Assembly: GCF_001183985.1 (NCBI RefSeq)
Contig: NZ_LFZW01000001.1
Span: forward strand, 3,338,059 to 3,402,058
DNA: 64,000 bases
Direction of reading: 5' to 3'
Source of the DNA: Peribacillus loiseleuriae
GTDB taxonomy: Bacteria; Bacillota; Bacilli; Bacillales; DSM-1321
A model generated the notes under the pieces. That model had not been told where the DNA came from. It was given only the letters and a program-made list of their open reading frames with translations, and made no database searches. Below, one piece after another: positions 9,335 to 18,840 of this stretch; the first letter of the stretch is position 1, and every line of letters starts with the position of its first letter. Position numbers and translations under genes: made by a program.

Positions 9335-9538
9335 CTACTGGAAAAGAAACACAGATTTAATTTTTTGAAATAAATTATCAACGATGCTGGCCACCATAAA
9401 CAAAATATAGATAAAACCAAAGAGAGTAACCCACTGCGCATATTCCTTTTTTCCGACTTGATCCAAAATGGTATGGAGAAATGCTACGACAATGCCAACA
9501 CCTGCAATTTTAAAAATGATATCTACATCTAAGCCCAT
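9335..9538 (-). CDS. spoIIIAC: Stage III sporulation protein AC
   Basis: 67 residues, two membrane helices, starting MGLDVDIIFKIAGVGIVVAF. Size and sequence fit the SpoIIIAC family (about 68 residues). The HTILDQVGKKEYAQWVTLFG loop is typical. It is a small membrane component of the forespore feeding channel. It is followed 12 nt later by the ATT-initiated spoIIIAD. Confidence 0.92.
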   Translation of the reverse strand: MGLDVDIIFKIAGVGIVVAFLHTILDQVGKKEYAQWVTLFGFIYILFMVASIVDNLFQKIKSVFLFQ

Positions 9539-9557
9539 CTAAGATCCTCCAGTCCTG

Positions 9558-10073
9558 CTACAACAGCAAAATGATTATCAACACACCCGATAAAAAACCG
9601 AAACTCTGCATCATTTTTTCATACTTATTTTGACGGTCGAGGGCATCACTTTCTTCTCTTTCCAAATGAATCATAGCCAATTGAATTTGTTTTTGCTGAG
9701 AAAGACGATCATGCTGACCGAGTGTCTCACCGAATTGCACAAGTATTTCATATTCACCTTGCTTTAGGGAAAGTTGTTTCCAAACAAGTTTTAAACTGGT
9801 TTCCCAAGCAGCCTTTACTGTCGTCTCACCGCCTGACAGCTTGACAGCGAAACTTTCAAAAAAATGAGATAGAGGCTTCGGCAATTGCTTAGCAAGCTTA
9901 TAGGCAGCTTCTGTTAACGGTGTTTGTCCATACATGATTTCCGATTCCAGCGACTGTAGCGCAGACTTAAGCTGTCGTAATTCTCTTGGTCTTTGCCTCA
10001 AGACACGGGCTAATTCATATCCTACCCAGGTGGTAGCAAGTACGATGAGAGCTGCACCGATGAACTTAATCAT
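9558..10073 (-). CDS. spoIIIAB: Stage III sporulation protein AB
   Basis: 171 residues with an N-terminal membrane segment (IKFIGAALIVLATTWVGYEL), a helical middle with LRQLKSALQSLESEIMYGQT, and a C-terminal membrane anchor (FGFLSGVLIIILLL). The helical domain resembles the GspF-type inner-membrane platform of type II secretion. This fits a partnership with the SpoIIIAA ATPase encoded just upstream. Its ATG overlaps the spoIIIAA stop by 4 nt (ATGA), indicating coupling. Confidence 0.93.
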   Translation of the reverse strand: MIKFIGAALIVLATTWVGYELARVLRQRPRELRQLKSALQSLESEIMYGQTPLTEAAYKLAKQLPKPLSHFFESFAVKLSGGETTVKAAWETSLKLVWKQLSLKQGEYEILVQFGETLGQHDRLSQQKQIQLAMIHLEREESDALDRQNKYEKMMQSFGFLSGVLIIILLL

Positions 10074-10996
10074 TCTTTAACACTTCCAATCTTAGGAAGT
10101 GCATTTCCTGTCTCATCAAGGATCGTACAGCCCCAGCCAGATTTGTCATTTCGATTTAATTCTATAAAGCGTTCAAATATATGTTGATCGAGGATTTGTG
10201 CCATATATGGACGTTTTTTTAAATCAGCTAATGTACGTCCATGTGCAGTGATCATGAGCTTAATCCCCGCATTGACCGCCTCCAACACTGCAGCTGTGTC
10301 CTCAGGGCGACCGATTTCATCAACAATTAATACATCCGGTGACATGGAACGAATGAGCATCATCATTCCTTCAACCTTTGGACATCCATCCAAAACGTCT
10401 ACCCTTGGTCCAAAATCAAGCTGTGGTACACCTCGAACTGATCCGGCAATTTCAGAACGCTCGTCCACGATACCGACTTTCTTCGGCAAGATATTTCGCT
10501 TTTCGCATCCAGTTGAGATAATCCTGGCAATGTCACGTAAAAGTGTGGTTTTTCCTGTTTGAGGAGCGCCAATGATGATTGTATGATGCCATTCGTCTGT
10601 ATATAGACTTGGAATTAATTTCTCTGCCGTCCCAATTTTCTGTCTCGCAATTCGAATATTAAAGGATGACACATCTCTAATCGCTTTTACCTCACCATTT
10701 TCAAGCACGACCTTACCTGCAAGGCCAACTCGATGCCCCCCACTTACTGTGATATACCCTCGCTTTAATTCCTCTTCTAATGCATATAAAGAATATTTAC
10801 TAATGTGATGAAGTAACTGCCTTGCGTCTTCATCATGAACCAAATATGGTAAAAAGGTCGGCCTACCTTCAATAATCACTTCAAGAGGTCGTCCAATTCG
10901 AATCCGTAGTTCTTCGACTTTATTTGCCATTGACAGTGGAATTTTCCTAAATTGCTCCTCCAATTTCTTCGGCAATAGGGTAAACACCGTATCCAT
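10070..10996 (-). CDS. spoIIIAA: Stage III sporulation protein AA, secretion-type ATPase
   Basis: 308 residues. Walker A IIGAPQTGKTTLLRDIARI at about residue 140, Walker B PDVLIVDEIGR, and the arginine-rich SVRGVPQLDFGPRVDVLDG. The protein is homologous to GspE/PilB-type secretion ATPases and is required with the other SpoIIIA proteins for forespore sigma-G activity. It is the first gene of the eight-gene operon. The promoter should lie in 10997-11190, but I could not assign -35/-10 elements with confidence. yqhV, which lies between efp and spoIIIAA in B. subtilis, is absent here. Confidence 0.96.
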   Translation of the reverse strand: MDTVFTLLPKKLEEQFRKIPLSMANKVEELRIRIGRPLEVIIEGRPTFLPYLVHDEDARQLLHHISKYSLYALEEELKRGYITVSGGHRVGLAGKVVLENGEVKAIRDVSSFNIRIARQKIGTAEKLIPSLYTDEWHHTIIIGAPQTGKTTLLRDIARIISTGCEKRNILPKKVGIVDERSEIAGSVRGVPQLDFGPRVDVLDGCPKVEGMMMLIRSMSPDVLIVDEIGRPEDTAAVLEAVNAGIKLMITAHGRTLADLKKRPYMAQILDQHIFERFIELNRNDKSGWGCTILDETGNALPKIGSVKE

Positions 10997-11189
10997 GCCT
11001 GAAACCTCCTATTTGCAGCTAATCATTTGTTAAAATGTATGTTTGCTTAAGGAGTTTATGACAAGAAAAGAAGAAAGCTATTGTTCAACTAACACGATAT
11101 ATTGATGATTAGACCATAGTGGGATTAAGTAGCTAGCGTTGAACACAGGCTTTTATTTTCTTACACACCACTTTTTAAAAATTAAAAAC

Positions 11190-11282
11190 GTGTTCCATAA
11201 CGAAAGGGTCAGATCCCGCAACACCATATACAGTTCAATGAACTGTATACGGTGTGCGTGATCTGACCCTTTTAGGACATCC
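11190..11282. repeat. Family B hairpin element, copy 1
   Basis: Outer arms contain AAGGGTCAGATC and GATCTGACCCTT. The interior is a second hairpin, CACCATATACAGTTC with GAACTGTATACGGTG (one mismatch, 3-nt loop). It lies 10 nt after the efp stop and could end efp transcription. The neighbouring stretch 10997-11189 shows nothing else recognisable. Confidence 0.75.
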
Positions 11283-11292
11283 ACATTAAGCC

Positions 11293-11850
11293 TTATGCAC
11301 GAGATACATAAGATCCTTCAGTTGTGTTAATAATCAATTTGTCGCCTTGGTTAATGAAAAATGGCACTTGTACAGTTAGGCCCGTTTCAAGTGTGGCTGA
11401 TTTCGTTCCACCAGAAGATGTGTCACCTTTAATTCCTGGTTCTGTTTCCGCTACTTCAAGCGTTACGTTTTTTGGAAGCTCAACACCAAGGGTTTCTGTT
11501 CCAAAAGTCATAACATGTACTTCCATGTTTTCCGTTAAGTATTTGAGCTCATATTCGATATTTGCTTCTGGAAGCTCAATTTGTTCATATGATTCGTTGT
11601 CCATGAAAACATGAACATCACCGCTCGCATAAAGATATTGCATTTTACGGTTTTCAATATGTGCTTTTGCTACTTTTTCACCGGCACGGAATGTTTTTTC
11701 TTGAACAGCGCCAGAACGAAGATTACGTAACTTAGAACGGACGAATGCAGCACCTTTCCCTGGTTTAACGTGCTGGAATTCCATAACTTGCCAAATTCCA
11801 TTATCAACTTCAATAGTTAAGCCTGTTTTAAAATCATTAACTGAGATCAT
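11293..11850 (-). CDS. efp: Translation elongation factor P
   Basis: 185 residues, the standard three-barrel EF-P. It starts [20 protein letters not shown]. The tip loop is [14 protein letters not shown], with Lys32 at the position modified in EF-P, and the C-terminal OB domain ends [20 protein letters not shown] rescues ribosomes stalled at polyproline. In Bacillus the lysine carries a 5-aminopentanol group; only the lysine itself is visible here. It is encoded 18 nt after papQ and followed by a family B hairpin. Confidence 0.98.
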   Translation of the reverse strand: MISVNDFKTGLTIEVDNGIWQVMEFQHVKPGKGAAFVRSKLRNLRSGAVQEKTFRAGEKVAKAHIENRKMQYLYASGDVHVFMDNESYEQIELPEANIEYELKYLTENMEVHVMTFGTETLGVELPKNVTLEVAETEPGIKGDTSSGGTKSATLETGLTVQVPFFINQGDKLIINTTEGSYVSRA

Positions 11851-11868
11851 CTTTTTCCTCCTGCTTGC

Positions 11869-12930
11869 TTATAAAATAATTAATTCTTTTGTTGAATGTG
11901 TTAATGCTTCATTGCCTTCCACTGTAATGATCGTATCATCTTCAATACGAACACCGCCTAAACCAGGCACATATATTCCCGGCTCACAAGTTACGACCAT
12001 TCCTGGTTCAAGAATTGTTTCGGATTTAAGTGAAAGCGCAGGTCCTTCATGCACTTCAAGCCCAATTCCATGACCCGTTGAATGTCCAAAATACTCACCG
12101 TAACCTTTTTCAGCGATGAGGTTTCGAGTAAGGGCATCCGCTTCTTTTCCAGTCATGCCTGGTTTAATACCAGCCATACCTCGTAGTTGTGCTTCTAAAA
12201 CAATATCATAGATTTTCTTTAATTCTGCATCTGGTTCCCCAACTGCAAGTGTTCGCGTAATATCTGATACATACCCGTTATAATAAGCACCGTAATCAAG
12301 CGTGACAAAATCACCGTTTTCAATGATTTTATCTGTTGCAACACCGTGCGGAAGAGCCGATCTTTTCCCAGAAGCCACGATGATATCAAAGGATGAAGAA
12401 GTAGCACCTTGTTTTCTCATAAAGAATTCAAGTTCATTTGAAACGTCCAGCTCAGAAATCCCTGGACGAATAAATTCAACAATATGTGTAAATGCAGTAT
12501 CTGCAATCGCAGCAGCATCCTTTAATATATTAATCTCTGAAGAAGTCTTTATCAAGCGTAAATTCTCAATCATCCCTGATATAGGTACAAGTTCGGCATT
12601 AACTAAAGCTTCATATGCTTTAAATGTCGCAAATGTCATATGATCTTGTTCGAAACCAAGTTGTTTGATCCCCATCTTCTTCGCTTGAATAGCCACTTCT
12701 TCCATAATTGTCCCTTTGTGTTGAACAACCTCATACCCTACAGCTTGGTTACCTGCTTGTTCCACATAGCGGAAGTCTGTAATAAATTTCGCTTCATCTC
12801 CTGATATCAGAGCAAGACCGGCCGTTCCGGTAAAGTTCGTCATATGGCGCAGATTATATGTGCTCGTAATTAAAAAGCCGTCCACACCTTTTTTAACCAA
12901 CTGTGAGCGAAACTTCTCTAGTTTCTCCAT
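11869..12930 (-). CDS. papQ: Xaa-Pro aminopeptidase-type M24 peptidase
   Basis: 353 residues: an N-terminal creatinase-like domain (about 1-125) followed by a pita-bread M24 domain. The metal-ligand motifs are intact: VTLDYGAYYNGYVSDITR (two Asp), HSTGHGIGLEVHEGP (His) and the C-terminal CEPGIYVPGLGGVRIEDD (two Glu). It removes N-terminal residues preceding proline; in B. subtilis the homologue is YqhT. It sits between aroQ (3 nt upstream) and efp (18 nt downstream) as one unit. A proline peptidase next to EF-P is conserved in Bacillaceae. Confidence 0.95.
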   Translation of the reverse strand: MEKLEKFRSQLVKKGVDGFLITSTYNLRHMTNFTGTAGLALISGDEAKFITDFRYVEQAGNQAVGYEVVQHKGTIMEEVAIQAKKMGIKQLGFEQDHMTFATFKAYEALVNAELVPISGMIENLRLIKTSSEINILKDAAAIADTAFTHIVEFIRPGISELDVSNELEFFMRKQGATSSSFDIIVASGKRSALPHGVATDKIIENGDFVTLDYGAYYNGYVSDITRTLAVGEPDAELKKIYDIVLEAQLRGMAGIKPGMTGKEADALTRNLIAEKGYGEYFGHSTGHGIGLEVHEGPALSLKSETILEPGMVVTCEPGIYVPGLGGVRIEDDTIITVEGNEALTHSTKELIIL

Positions 12931-12933
12931 TTC

Positions 12934-13377
12934 CTATCTCTCCTTTATTATCGTTTCAATGGCTCTTAAGGCAAGTAGATAGCCTTTGACACCTAAACCG
13001 ACAATTTGCCCAGCTGTGACTGGGGCTGTTACAGAAACATGACGGAAACTTTCCCGTGCATGGATATTAGATATATGTACTTCGATAACTGGAACATCAA
13101 TTCCTGCAATTGCATCACGTATGGCGTAACTATAATGTGTAAATGCTCCAGGATTCATAATAATACCTTTAAAACCGGCATCTTCAGCCCAATGTAGCTT
13201 ATCGATAATTTCTCCTTCATGATTAGACTGATAGCAGCTTAGGTCAAGCCCCATCTCATCAGCTAATTCCTGAACACTTATCTCCACATCACGTAGCGTC
13301 ACTTTTCCATAATGCTTAGGTTCTCGTTTACCCAACCTATTTAGATTAGGTCCATTTATTAACAATATTTTTTCCAT
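12934..13377 (-). CDS. aroQ: Type II 3-dehydroquinate dehydratase
   Basis: 147 residues, the length of the type II enzyme. It opens MEKILLINGPNLNRLGKREP with the catalytic-loop Arg and Tyr (HYG). It has SNHEGEIIDKLH, then NPGAFTHYSYAIRDAI, and HISNIHARESFRHVS with the catalytic His. It dehydrates 3-dehydroquinate to 3-dehydroshikimate in the aromatic pathway. It starts 106 nt after yqhR and leads the aroQ-papQ-efp unit. Confidence 0.97.
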   Translation of the reverse strand: MEKILLINGPNLNRLGKREPKHYGKVTLRDVEISVQELADEMGLDLSCYQSNHEGEIIDKLHWAEDAGFKGIIMNPGAFTHYSYAIRDAIAGIDVPVIEVHISNIHARESFRHVSVTAPVTAGQIVGLGVKGYLLALRAIETIIKER

Positions 13378-13483
13378 GTCCCACTCCCACCTTGCTTCCG
13401 ACTACCTTTTAGTACTCCCCAAAAAATGTTCACCATCAACATTCTATCATAATTGCGAATTATCTTACTACTTTTTACAAATT

Positions 13484-13999
13484 TCAGTTCGTCCCAACCT
13501 CAGATTTATCTCTATTTAACGCCCTTTGTAGTTCCCCATATTCATAAGAAATCGAATACCCCACAAATACACCATATAAGATAAATAAACATATACTTGT
13601 AATCCCTGTATCAGCTGTCATTTTTGAAAAAGAAGGCAGATCAGGAAATATCGGGTGAAGAATAAGGATAAATACAAGCCATAAAAGGGCTCCGTACACG
13701 ATTCCTACGGAAAGATGATTCACTTTTCGAAAAAGTGCATAATACAGGTACGCAAAAACAATGGATACAATACTATAAATAATGAGAGTCATTACTGCCC
13801 CAAGCCAAGTATGAATCCATGCAGCATCTGACCAAGACGTCAAAATAAACTTCGGACTAACATCCATGAAATGAAAAAAGACAGCAACAAGTCCTACAGC
13901 ACACCAAAGGAAACCTCCATATATTCCAATAACAAAAACATCCTTTAAGATTGATACACGGTATACGACGCCGTTAACTTGTTTCGGTTCATTCGACAT
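13484..13999 (-). CDS. yqhR: Membrane protein YqhR
   Basis: 171 residues with four predicted membrane helices and short loops. The YqhR family has no known activity. The chosen start (MSNEPKQVNGVVYRVSILKD) has GGAGG 10 nt upstream. The frame runs 16 codons further up to 14047 without a ribosome site. It is divergent from yqhQ and upstream of aroQ, the family's usual place in Bacillaceae. Identification rests mostly on synteny, size and topology. Confidence 0.8.
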   Translation of the reverse strand: MSNEPKQVNGVVYRVSILKDVFVIGIYGGFLWCAVGLVAVFFHFMDVSPKFILTSWSDAAWIHTWLGAVMTLIIYSIVSIVFAYLYYALFRKVNHLSVGIVYGALLWLVFILILHPIFPDLPSFSKMTADTGITSICLFILYGVFVGYSISYEYGELQRALNRDKSEVGTN

Positions 14000-14081
14000 A
14001 CTTATAACACCTCCACTACTAGTATGCCCCATAAGCGATGGAATCATTTCTCCATTTTTAAGTGCTTGCTCAATAAGGAAA

Positions 14082-14138
14082 ATAAAGTGAACCTTCTATA
14101 AGTGGGGGGATATTACAGCCTGTTAAACTGGGTTAACG
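14082..14138. repeat. Family A repeat fragment, copy 4
   Basis: ATAAAGTGAACCTTC followed by GGGGGGATATTACAGCCTG, matching the modules at 2616-2795. The remainder of the divergent gap between yqhR and yqhQ (14000-14490) holds nothing I can name. Confidence 0.5.
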
Positions 14139-14490
14139 CGTGAATGTGGAGAATACTTCATAATTGGACTCATACAGGAAATGCCCAATTTTTACAGAGG
14201 TTGTTTGTTAAGCGTCCATTCAATGCTATCGTTATTTTTCAGGGTATTACCTCAGCGTCTTTTTTCTTTCATTATTAGTACGTCTTTATTGCAAAAAACT
14301 GGTTAGTTTTGTATGATTAATTGAATCTCATAATGCGTGGATTTTCTTCTTAAATAGATGTTTAATCTTATCAACCAATCACAGGTTTATTTTCAATTTT
14401 GCTTCATAAACAGAGCAACCTGCTCATACATGAATAAGAGAGTACCTCTAGATGAAAACCAGTAAATATAAAGATAAGTTGGTGTCTACA

Positions 14491-15441
14491 ATGTCTGATA
14501 CAAAAAAACCTGTATATGGCGGTCAGGCCGTTGTCGAAGGTGTCATGTTTGGCGGCAAACATCATACCATAACAGCCATACGCCGGAAAGATTCAACCAT
14601 TGATTACTATCACTTGCCGCGACAAAGCAAGCCTCTCCTGCAAAGACTGAAAAAGATTCCGTTTCTGCGCGGCATTGTAGCGATTATTGACTCGAGCGCT
14701 ACCGGATCTAAGCACTTAAACTTTTCAACCGAGCAATTTGAGGAAGATGCACCGGAAGAACCCGGAAAAGTGAAAGAGTCAAAAAAAGAATCTAAGCTTG
14801 CAATGTGGCTAGGCGTCGCTGCCATCGGAATCATCTCCTTTCTGTTTGGTAAGTTTATTTTCACGCTAGTACCGATGTTTTTAGCTGAACTAACTCGACC
14901 AATTTTCCAAAGTCACACTTCCCAAATTTTAGTAGAAGGAGCTTTCAAACTACTTCTATTGCTTGTCTATATCTATTTTGTATCCTTAACCCCGATTATC
15001 AAGAGAGTATTTCAATATCACGGTGCAGAGCATAAAGTGATCAACTGCTTCGAAAGTGGCAAGCCTTTAACTGTTGAAAACGTTCAAACTTCTTCACGGC
15101 TTCATTACCGTTGTGGTAGCAGCTTTATTCTTTTCACTGTCGTTGTTGGCATCTTTGTCTATATGTTTGTACCAACTGAGCCGCTTTGGTCTAGGGTCGT
15201 CAGTCGAATTGCCTTAATTCCAGTTGTTCTCGGAATATCTTTCGAAGTTCTTCAACTCACAAATAAACTAAGAGATGTTCCCGTACTTCGTTATTTAGGA
15301 TATCCTGGATTATGGTTACAATTACTGACAACGAAAGAACCTGATGACTCACAAGTTGAAGTGGCACTTGCTTCCTTTAACGAGTTGATGAAATTGGAAA
15401 GTCGTACTGAGCAAGGTTTAAAAGACCAAGATATTGTGTAA
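14491..15441 (+). CDS. yqhQ: DUF1385 membrane protein YqhQ
   Basis: About 316 residues. Starts near KPVYGGQAVVEGVMFGG, the hallmark N-terminus of DUF1385. A middle hydrophobic region and the conserved FQYHGAEHKVINCFESG follow, then TSSRLHYRCGSSFI with several membrane helices. The ending LGYPGLWLQLLTTKEP is also conserved. The His/Cys pattern suggests metal or heme binding in the membrane, but no activity is established. ATG 14491 is preferred because homologues begin there. An in-frame ATG at 14452 is possible, and neither has a strong ribosome site. It is followed by yqhP on the same strand. Confidence 0.92.
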   Translation: MSDTKKPVYGGQAVVEGVMFGGKHHTITAIRRKDSTIDYYHLPRQSKPLLQRLKKIPFLRGIVAIIDSSATGSKHLNFSTEQFEEDAPEEPGKVKESKKESKLAMWLGVAAIGIISFLFGKFIFTLVPMFLAELTRPIFQSHTSQILVEGAFKLLLLLVYIYFVSLTPIIKRVFQYHGAEHKVINCFESGKPLTVENVQTSSRLHYRCGSSFILFTVVVGIFVYMFVPTEPLWSRVVSRIALIPVVLGISFEVLQLTNKLRDVPVLRYLGYPGLWLQLLTTKEPDDSQVEVALASFNELMKLESRTEQGLKDQDIV

Positions 15442-15538
15442 TGCTTAAGAGTTTATCCCATCTTAAGGAAATTAATTTTCCTTCGGGCGTTTAAAATGAC
15501 TCAGATTTGCTCATGATGCTCTTAAGGAGGTGTCTTTG

Positions 15539-15904
15539 TTGAATCGTTCATTGTCTTATATAATTTACGGAATCATCGCCTTGGGGATTTTTGGGTTATT
15601 TGCAAAAGTCGTAAATGATCCGGTTGGTTTTTTGCGAAATATCATCGTCATGATTGTTATTGCTGGAGCTATCTTTTTCATATACCGCATGATTACTAAA
15701 GACAAATCTGGTAATGCCGGACAAAGAGCTTTTAAAAAGGCTGCCAGAAAGTCAAAGAAAAAAACAAAGAGTAAAAGCAATGTCACTAGTTTTTCAAAGT
15801 CTACAAACTCAACAAAGAAAAATCGTATCAGAAAGAAATCTGATATCCAATTGACCGTCATTGAAGGAAAAAAAAATAAAAAGAAAAATCGGGCGCTATT
15901 TTAA
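15539..15904 (+). CDS. yqhP: SA1362-family small membrane protein YqhP
   Basis: About 121 residues: two hydrophobic helices near the N-terminus (about 5-50), then a very basic Lys/Ser-rich tail. TTG at 15539 is preferred, with AAGGAGG 8 nt upstream; an in-frame GTG lies at 15530. The terminator overlaps the last codons. No function is known. The call rests on position behind yqhQ, size and the two-helix-plus-basic-tail layout. Confidence 0.75.
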   Translation: MNRSLSYIIYGIIALGIFGLFAKVVNDPVGFLRNIIVMIVIAGAIFFIYRMITKDKSGNAGQRAFKKAARKSKKKTKSKSNVTSFSKSTNSTKKNRIRKKSDIQLTVIEGKKNKKKNRALF

Positions 15905-15923
15905 GCAGTCCGATTTTTTCTTT
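15884..15923 (+). terminator. Rho-independent terminator overlapping yqhP end
   Basis: AAAATCGG pairs with CCGATTTT around a loop containing the yqhP stop codon, followed by a T-rich run. Ends the yqhQ-yqhP unit. Confidence 0.85.
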
Positions 15924-16204
15924 TTGTACGAAGGTCATGAGGACGGGACCTCGCGACTTACTAATATAGCCATTGTACTTAGCAGGTATACTCATTTTAT
16001 CAAGTAAGCATCCAAAATTCCGGCTTCGCGCCACCACCATTGTGATTAGGCGAGTGTAGCGTTCTTAATGATAGATCCTACATAGTAACTGGTGGCATTT
16101 TAACGCCATTCAGGTTTTCTGTGGAAAAGGGGCAATTTTTAGACCCTAAACCTTTTTTATCGTTTTAGTTTTAGATCAGATGCTCACGGATGTTTTATAA
16201 GGAC
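15924..16204. other. Gap between yqhP and yqhO, nothing recognised
   Basis: About 280 nt with no supported gene. A 60-codon minus-strand frame at 15858-16040 overlaps the yqhP terminator and has no ribosome site or family resemblance. mntR, found near here in B. subtilis, is not present. Confidence 0.5.
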
Positions 16205-17086
16205 TTAATACGACCAGTGTTTCAAAAAAAGCTCCGCACACGTTCTCCCTCGTTCAAATAATATCTCTTTGTTGTCTTCGGTTAAATGAAAATCAGTTGC
16301 TGATATCCCTTTCATCGGAATAAACATAATATTTTTAGCTACCTTTTTCGATATATAACGCGAATCGTGTGCATCTCTCATCGTTTTAAAAAGTGCTGCA
16401 AACATTTCCACTGCGTTATCGATTTCATCCGCTTTTTTGCTAAGCCCATCCCCTCTTAGATTCATTCCAATGACCGGGCGAGTTTTCTTGCCTTCTTCTG
16501 TTTCAAATACCCACATCGGAAAATTACTCAAAATTCCGCCATCTACAAACAAACTACTCGACTGAAGCCATTTTAATTTGACTGGCTCAAAAAAATAAGG
16601 TATGCTACAGCTCATTCTCACAGCTTTTGCAACAGGGAATTCAAGCGGATTCATACCATATTTATCAAGATCGTCTGGCAATACAGCTAGCTGCCCATTC
16701 GTAATATCACTTACGATAATCCGTAAAGATTGATAAGGTATATCTCCAAACGAAACAATTCCACGCTCGGCAAGCTTAGCTGCAATCCATTTTTCAAGTG
16801 CGTCCCCTTTAAATAACCCCATTTTCCGATAAAGCAACAGCCATTTTACAAATGGGATAGGTAGAATTCTCCGTGGATCCAATAATTCTTTAATATTCGT
16901 TTCATTCAGAATTTCTTGCATTTCCACTCCCGTATACCCAGCTGTCAGTAAAGCCGCAATAATTGACCCTGCGCTCGTTCCAGCAGATTGTTTAAAGACA
17001 AAACCTTGTTCTTCCATCACCTGAACAGCTCCAACTAAAGCGAACCCCTTAATTCCACCACCGGAAAACACACCATCAATAATCAT
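16205..17086 (-). CDS. yqhO: Patatin-like phospholipase YqhO
   Basis: 293 residues. The patatin elements are in order: oxyanion-hole GVFSGGGIKGFALVGAV at the N-terminus, nucleophile serine in AGTSAGSIIAAL (GXSXG), and the catalytic Asp in SLFVDGGILSNFP. The domain spans roughly residues 4-195. No signal peptide is visible, so it acts in the cytosol or at the inner membrane face. Substrate is unknown; acyl-ester hydrolysis is inferred from the intact dyad. It is monocistronic on the minus strand. Confidence 0.93.
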   Translation of the reverse strand: MIIDGVFSGGGIKGFALVGAVQVMEEQGFVFKQSAGTSAGSIIAALLTAGYTGVEMQEILNETNIKELLDPRRILPIPFVKWLLLYRKMGLFKGDALEKWIAAKLAERGIVSFGDIPYQSLRIIVSDITNGQLAVLPDDLDKYGMNPLEFPVAKAVRMSCSIPYFFEPVKLKWLQSSSLFVDGGILSNFPMWVFETEEGKKTRPVIGMNLRGDGLSKKADEIDNAVEMFAALFKTMRDAHDSRYISKKVAKNIMFIPMKGISATDFHLTEDNKEILFERGRTCAELFLKHWSY

Positions 17087-17160
17087 TGAAGTCCTCCCCC
17101 ATATTCCGGTCTTGTTACATTTTTAATCCGGAAGAGAGGGATTTATTACTGTTTCTTTTG

Positions 17161-17206
17161 AATAAAGTGCAACTTCAATCTGACGGCTCTTTTAATCAGT
17201 CGAAGG
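17161..17206. repeat. Family A repeat fragment, copy 5
   Basis: AATAAAGTGCAACTTCAATCTGA followed by an imperfect inverted arm TCAGTCGAAG. It overlaps the last codons of the MFS gene on the opposite side and may act as its terminator. Confidence 0.5.
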
Positions 17207-18442
17207 TCCGGCCTCTTTCTCAGGATTACTCTTGATAAACTTAAGTACTAGTAAAAGAATACAAATACTTAAGATTCCTGTAACAATATACGTCATGTTC
17301 AAGTGATCCTTCATTAGCAGCGACATCGCCGGGGGACCGGCCGCAACTCCAATAAAACGAGAAGAGCTATAGAAAGACGTAATCGTCCCTCGCTCACCTT
17401 TCTCTATATTCTCCGTAATCATCGCATCCAGTGCAGGAAGTATGGCTCCGATCGCTACCCCTAAAACACTCGTGACAATAAGAAGCAAGAATAGTTTTTC
17501 ACGTGCATATCCTACAAAGACAACGCTAATGGATAGGAAAAAAAGACTGACAATCACAATTTTCCGCATCACTGCAATATTCCCTTTGATTGTTCTTCCG
17601 GTTACAAACGAAGAAATGCAAAGTAGGAAAAGCGGAATCGCTAACACAAAGCCTTTTCTCACACCTTTTATATGATGAATTTTTTCCAGATTTTCCGAAA
17701 GAAAGAATAAGACACCGAATAACACGAGCATTACAAACGCTCCAATGATAAAAATGGTACACAACCATGTTCCTTCATTTTTAAAGGTTTGCTTTGTCTT
17801 TTCCATAAACTCTTTTAGTTTTCTGGACTCTTTTTTCTCCTTTGGATTTTTAATAAAGAAAAAGACAAGCATTATTGAAATGAAGCTAAAAAAGGAGATA
17901 GAGAAAAAAGGCAGAAACCATAGAAAAGCCGCAAAAAGTGAGCCTAATATCGGACTTAGTACCTTTCCGAATGTGTTTGAGGTTTCAATAATTCCTAAAC
18001 ATGAGCTAGTCTTTTCATCATCGGCTTGATATAAATCTCCTACTAAAGGCAGAACAATCGGCATGGCTCCTGATGCACCGATTCCTTGAAGAATCCGACC
18101 GATAATGATCACCGTATATGGATTCTCCAATTTCCATGAAGCAAAACCGGCAATCAACCCGCCAATCAACGCTAAAATCAAACTCGGCAATATCACTTTT
18201 TTCCTGCCAATTTTATCAGACAAATAACCAGCAACTGGAATAAGAAAAATCGATGCAACTGAATAACTCGTAATGATCATGCTCGATTGAAACGAGGTAA
18301 TTCCTACCTTTTCCTCAAAAATAGGCAACACCGGAATGAGCATTGAGTTTCCTAATGTCATCACAAGCGGAATAGATGCCATACTAACAACACACCAAGT
18401 GCTAACTTTATTATTATCACTGAACTCCTGGTTTTCCTTCAA
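17192..18442 (-). CDS. MFS transporter, drug:H+ antiporter type
   Basis: 416 residues with about 12 membrane helices and a charged central loop (about 195-225). Helix 1 carries SMLIPVLPIFEEKVGI, the loop 2-3 motif is GYLSDKIGRKKVILPS (MFS motif A), and helix 4-5 has IIIGRILQGIGASGAMPIVL, typical of multidrug exporters. The C-terminal half has GRTIKGN and FYSSSRFIGVAAGPP. The substrate cannot be read from the sequence. It is not part of the syntenic yqh block and sits with the glycosyltransferase in an accessory patch. The last codons overlap a family A repeat. Confidence 0.88.
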   Translation of the reverse strand: MKENQEFSDNNKVSTWCVVSMASIPLVMTLGNSMLIPVLPIFEEKVGITSFQSSMIITSYSVASIFLIPVAGYLSDKIGRKKVILPSLILALIGGLIAGFASWKLENPYTVIIIGRILQGIGASGAMPIVLPLVGDLYQADDEKTSSCLGIIETSNTFGKVLSPILGSLFAAFLWFLPFFSISFFSFISIMLVFFFIKNPKEKKESRKLKEFMEKTKQTFKNEGTWLCTIFIIGAFVMLVLFGVLFFLSENLEKIHHIKGVRKGFVLAIPLFLLCISSFVTGRTIKGNIAVMRKIVIVSLFFLSISVVFVGYAREKLFLLLIVTSVLGVAIGAILPALDAMITENIEKGERGTITSFYSSSRFIGVAAGPPAMSLLMKDHLNMTYIVTGILSICILLLVLKFIKSNPEKEAGPSTD

Positions 18443-18840
18443 TTAAAGACACCTCATCTAAATAAACAATACTTCTATTTTATCCGAGTTCCCAGAAGTT
18501 TCTCATGGGAAAAAGAAACAATAAAGCAGCACATCTGTTTAAGAAGTGCCAACATGTTAGGTGCATATCATAAAAATAGAAATGATATCACAGATTTTAT
18601 CGAAAACTGATTCCCAAATGCATTCACATTTATCCTCTATTTAAACCAGTACCTTTTCGCATAGCTATAACACCCCTGGTTCTCCTTTAGTAAATCGCCT
18701 GACATGATCTAGATATTTTGTACAAAGTCTTTATTTGTTTTTGTAAAATTTTGTAAAACCGATGAATTTGTCCATTATCAAAATAAGAAATGATTCATAC
18801 TCTATATTACTATTCAGTTGATATGGGGGAAAAATCAAAA
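18443..18840. other. Divergent gap between MFS gene and glycosyltransferase gene
   Basis: About 350-400 nt, AT-rich, must contain both promoters. I could not assign either with confidence. No repeats or small genes seen. Confidence 0.4.

Noticed and set aside
15858..16040. Minus-strand 60-codon frame beyond yqhP
   Set aside because: Overlaps the yqhP terminator, has no ribosome site and low-complexity Phe-rich tail; no family resemblance.
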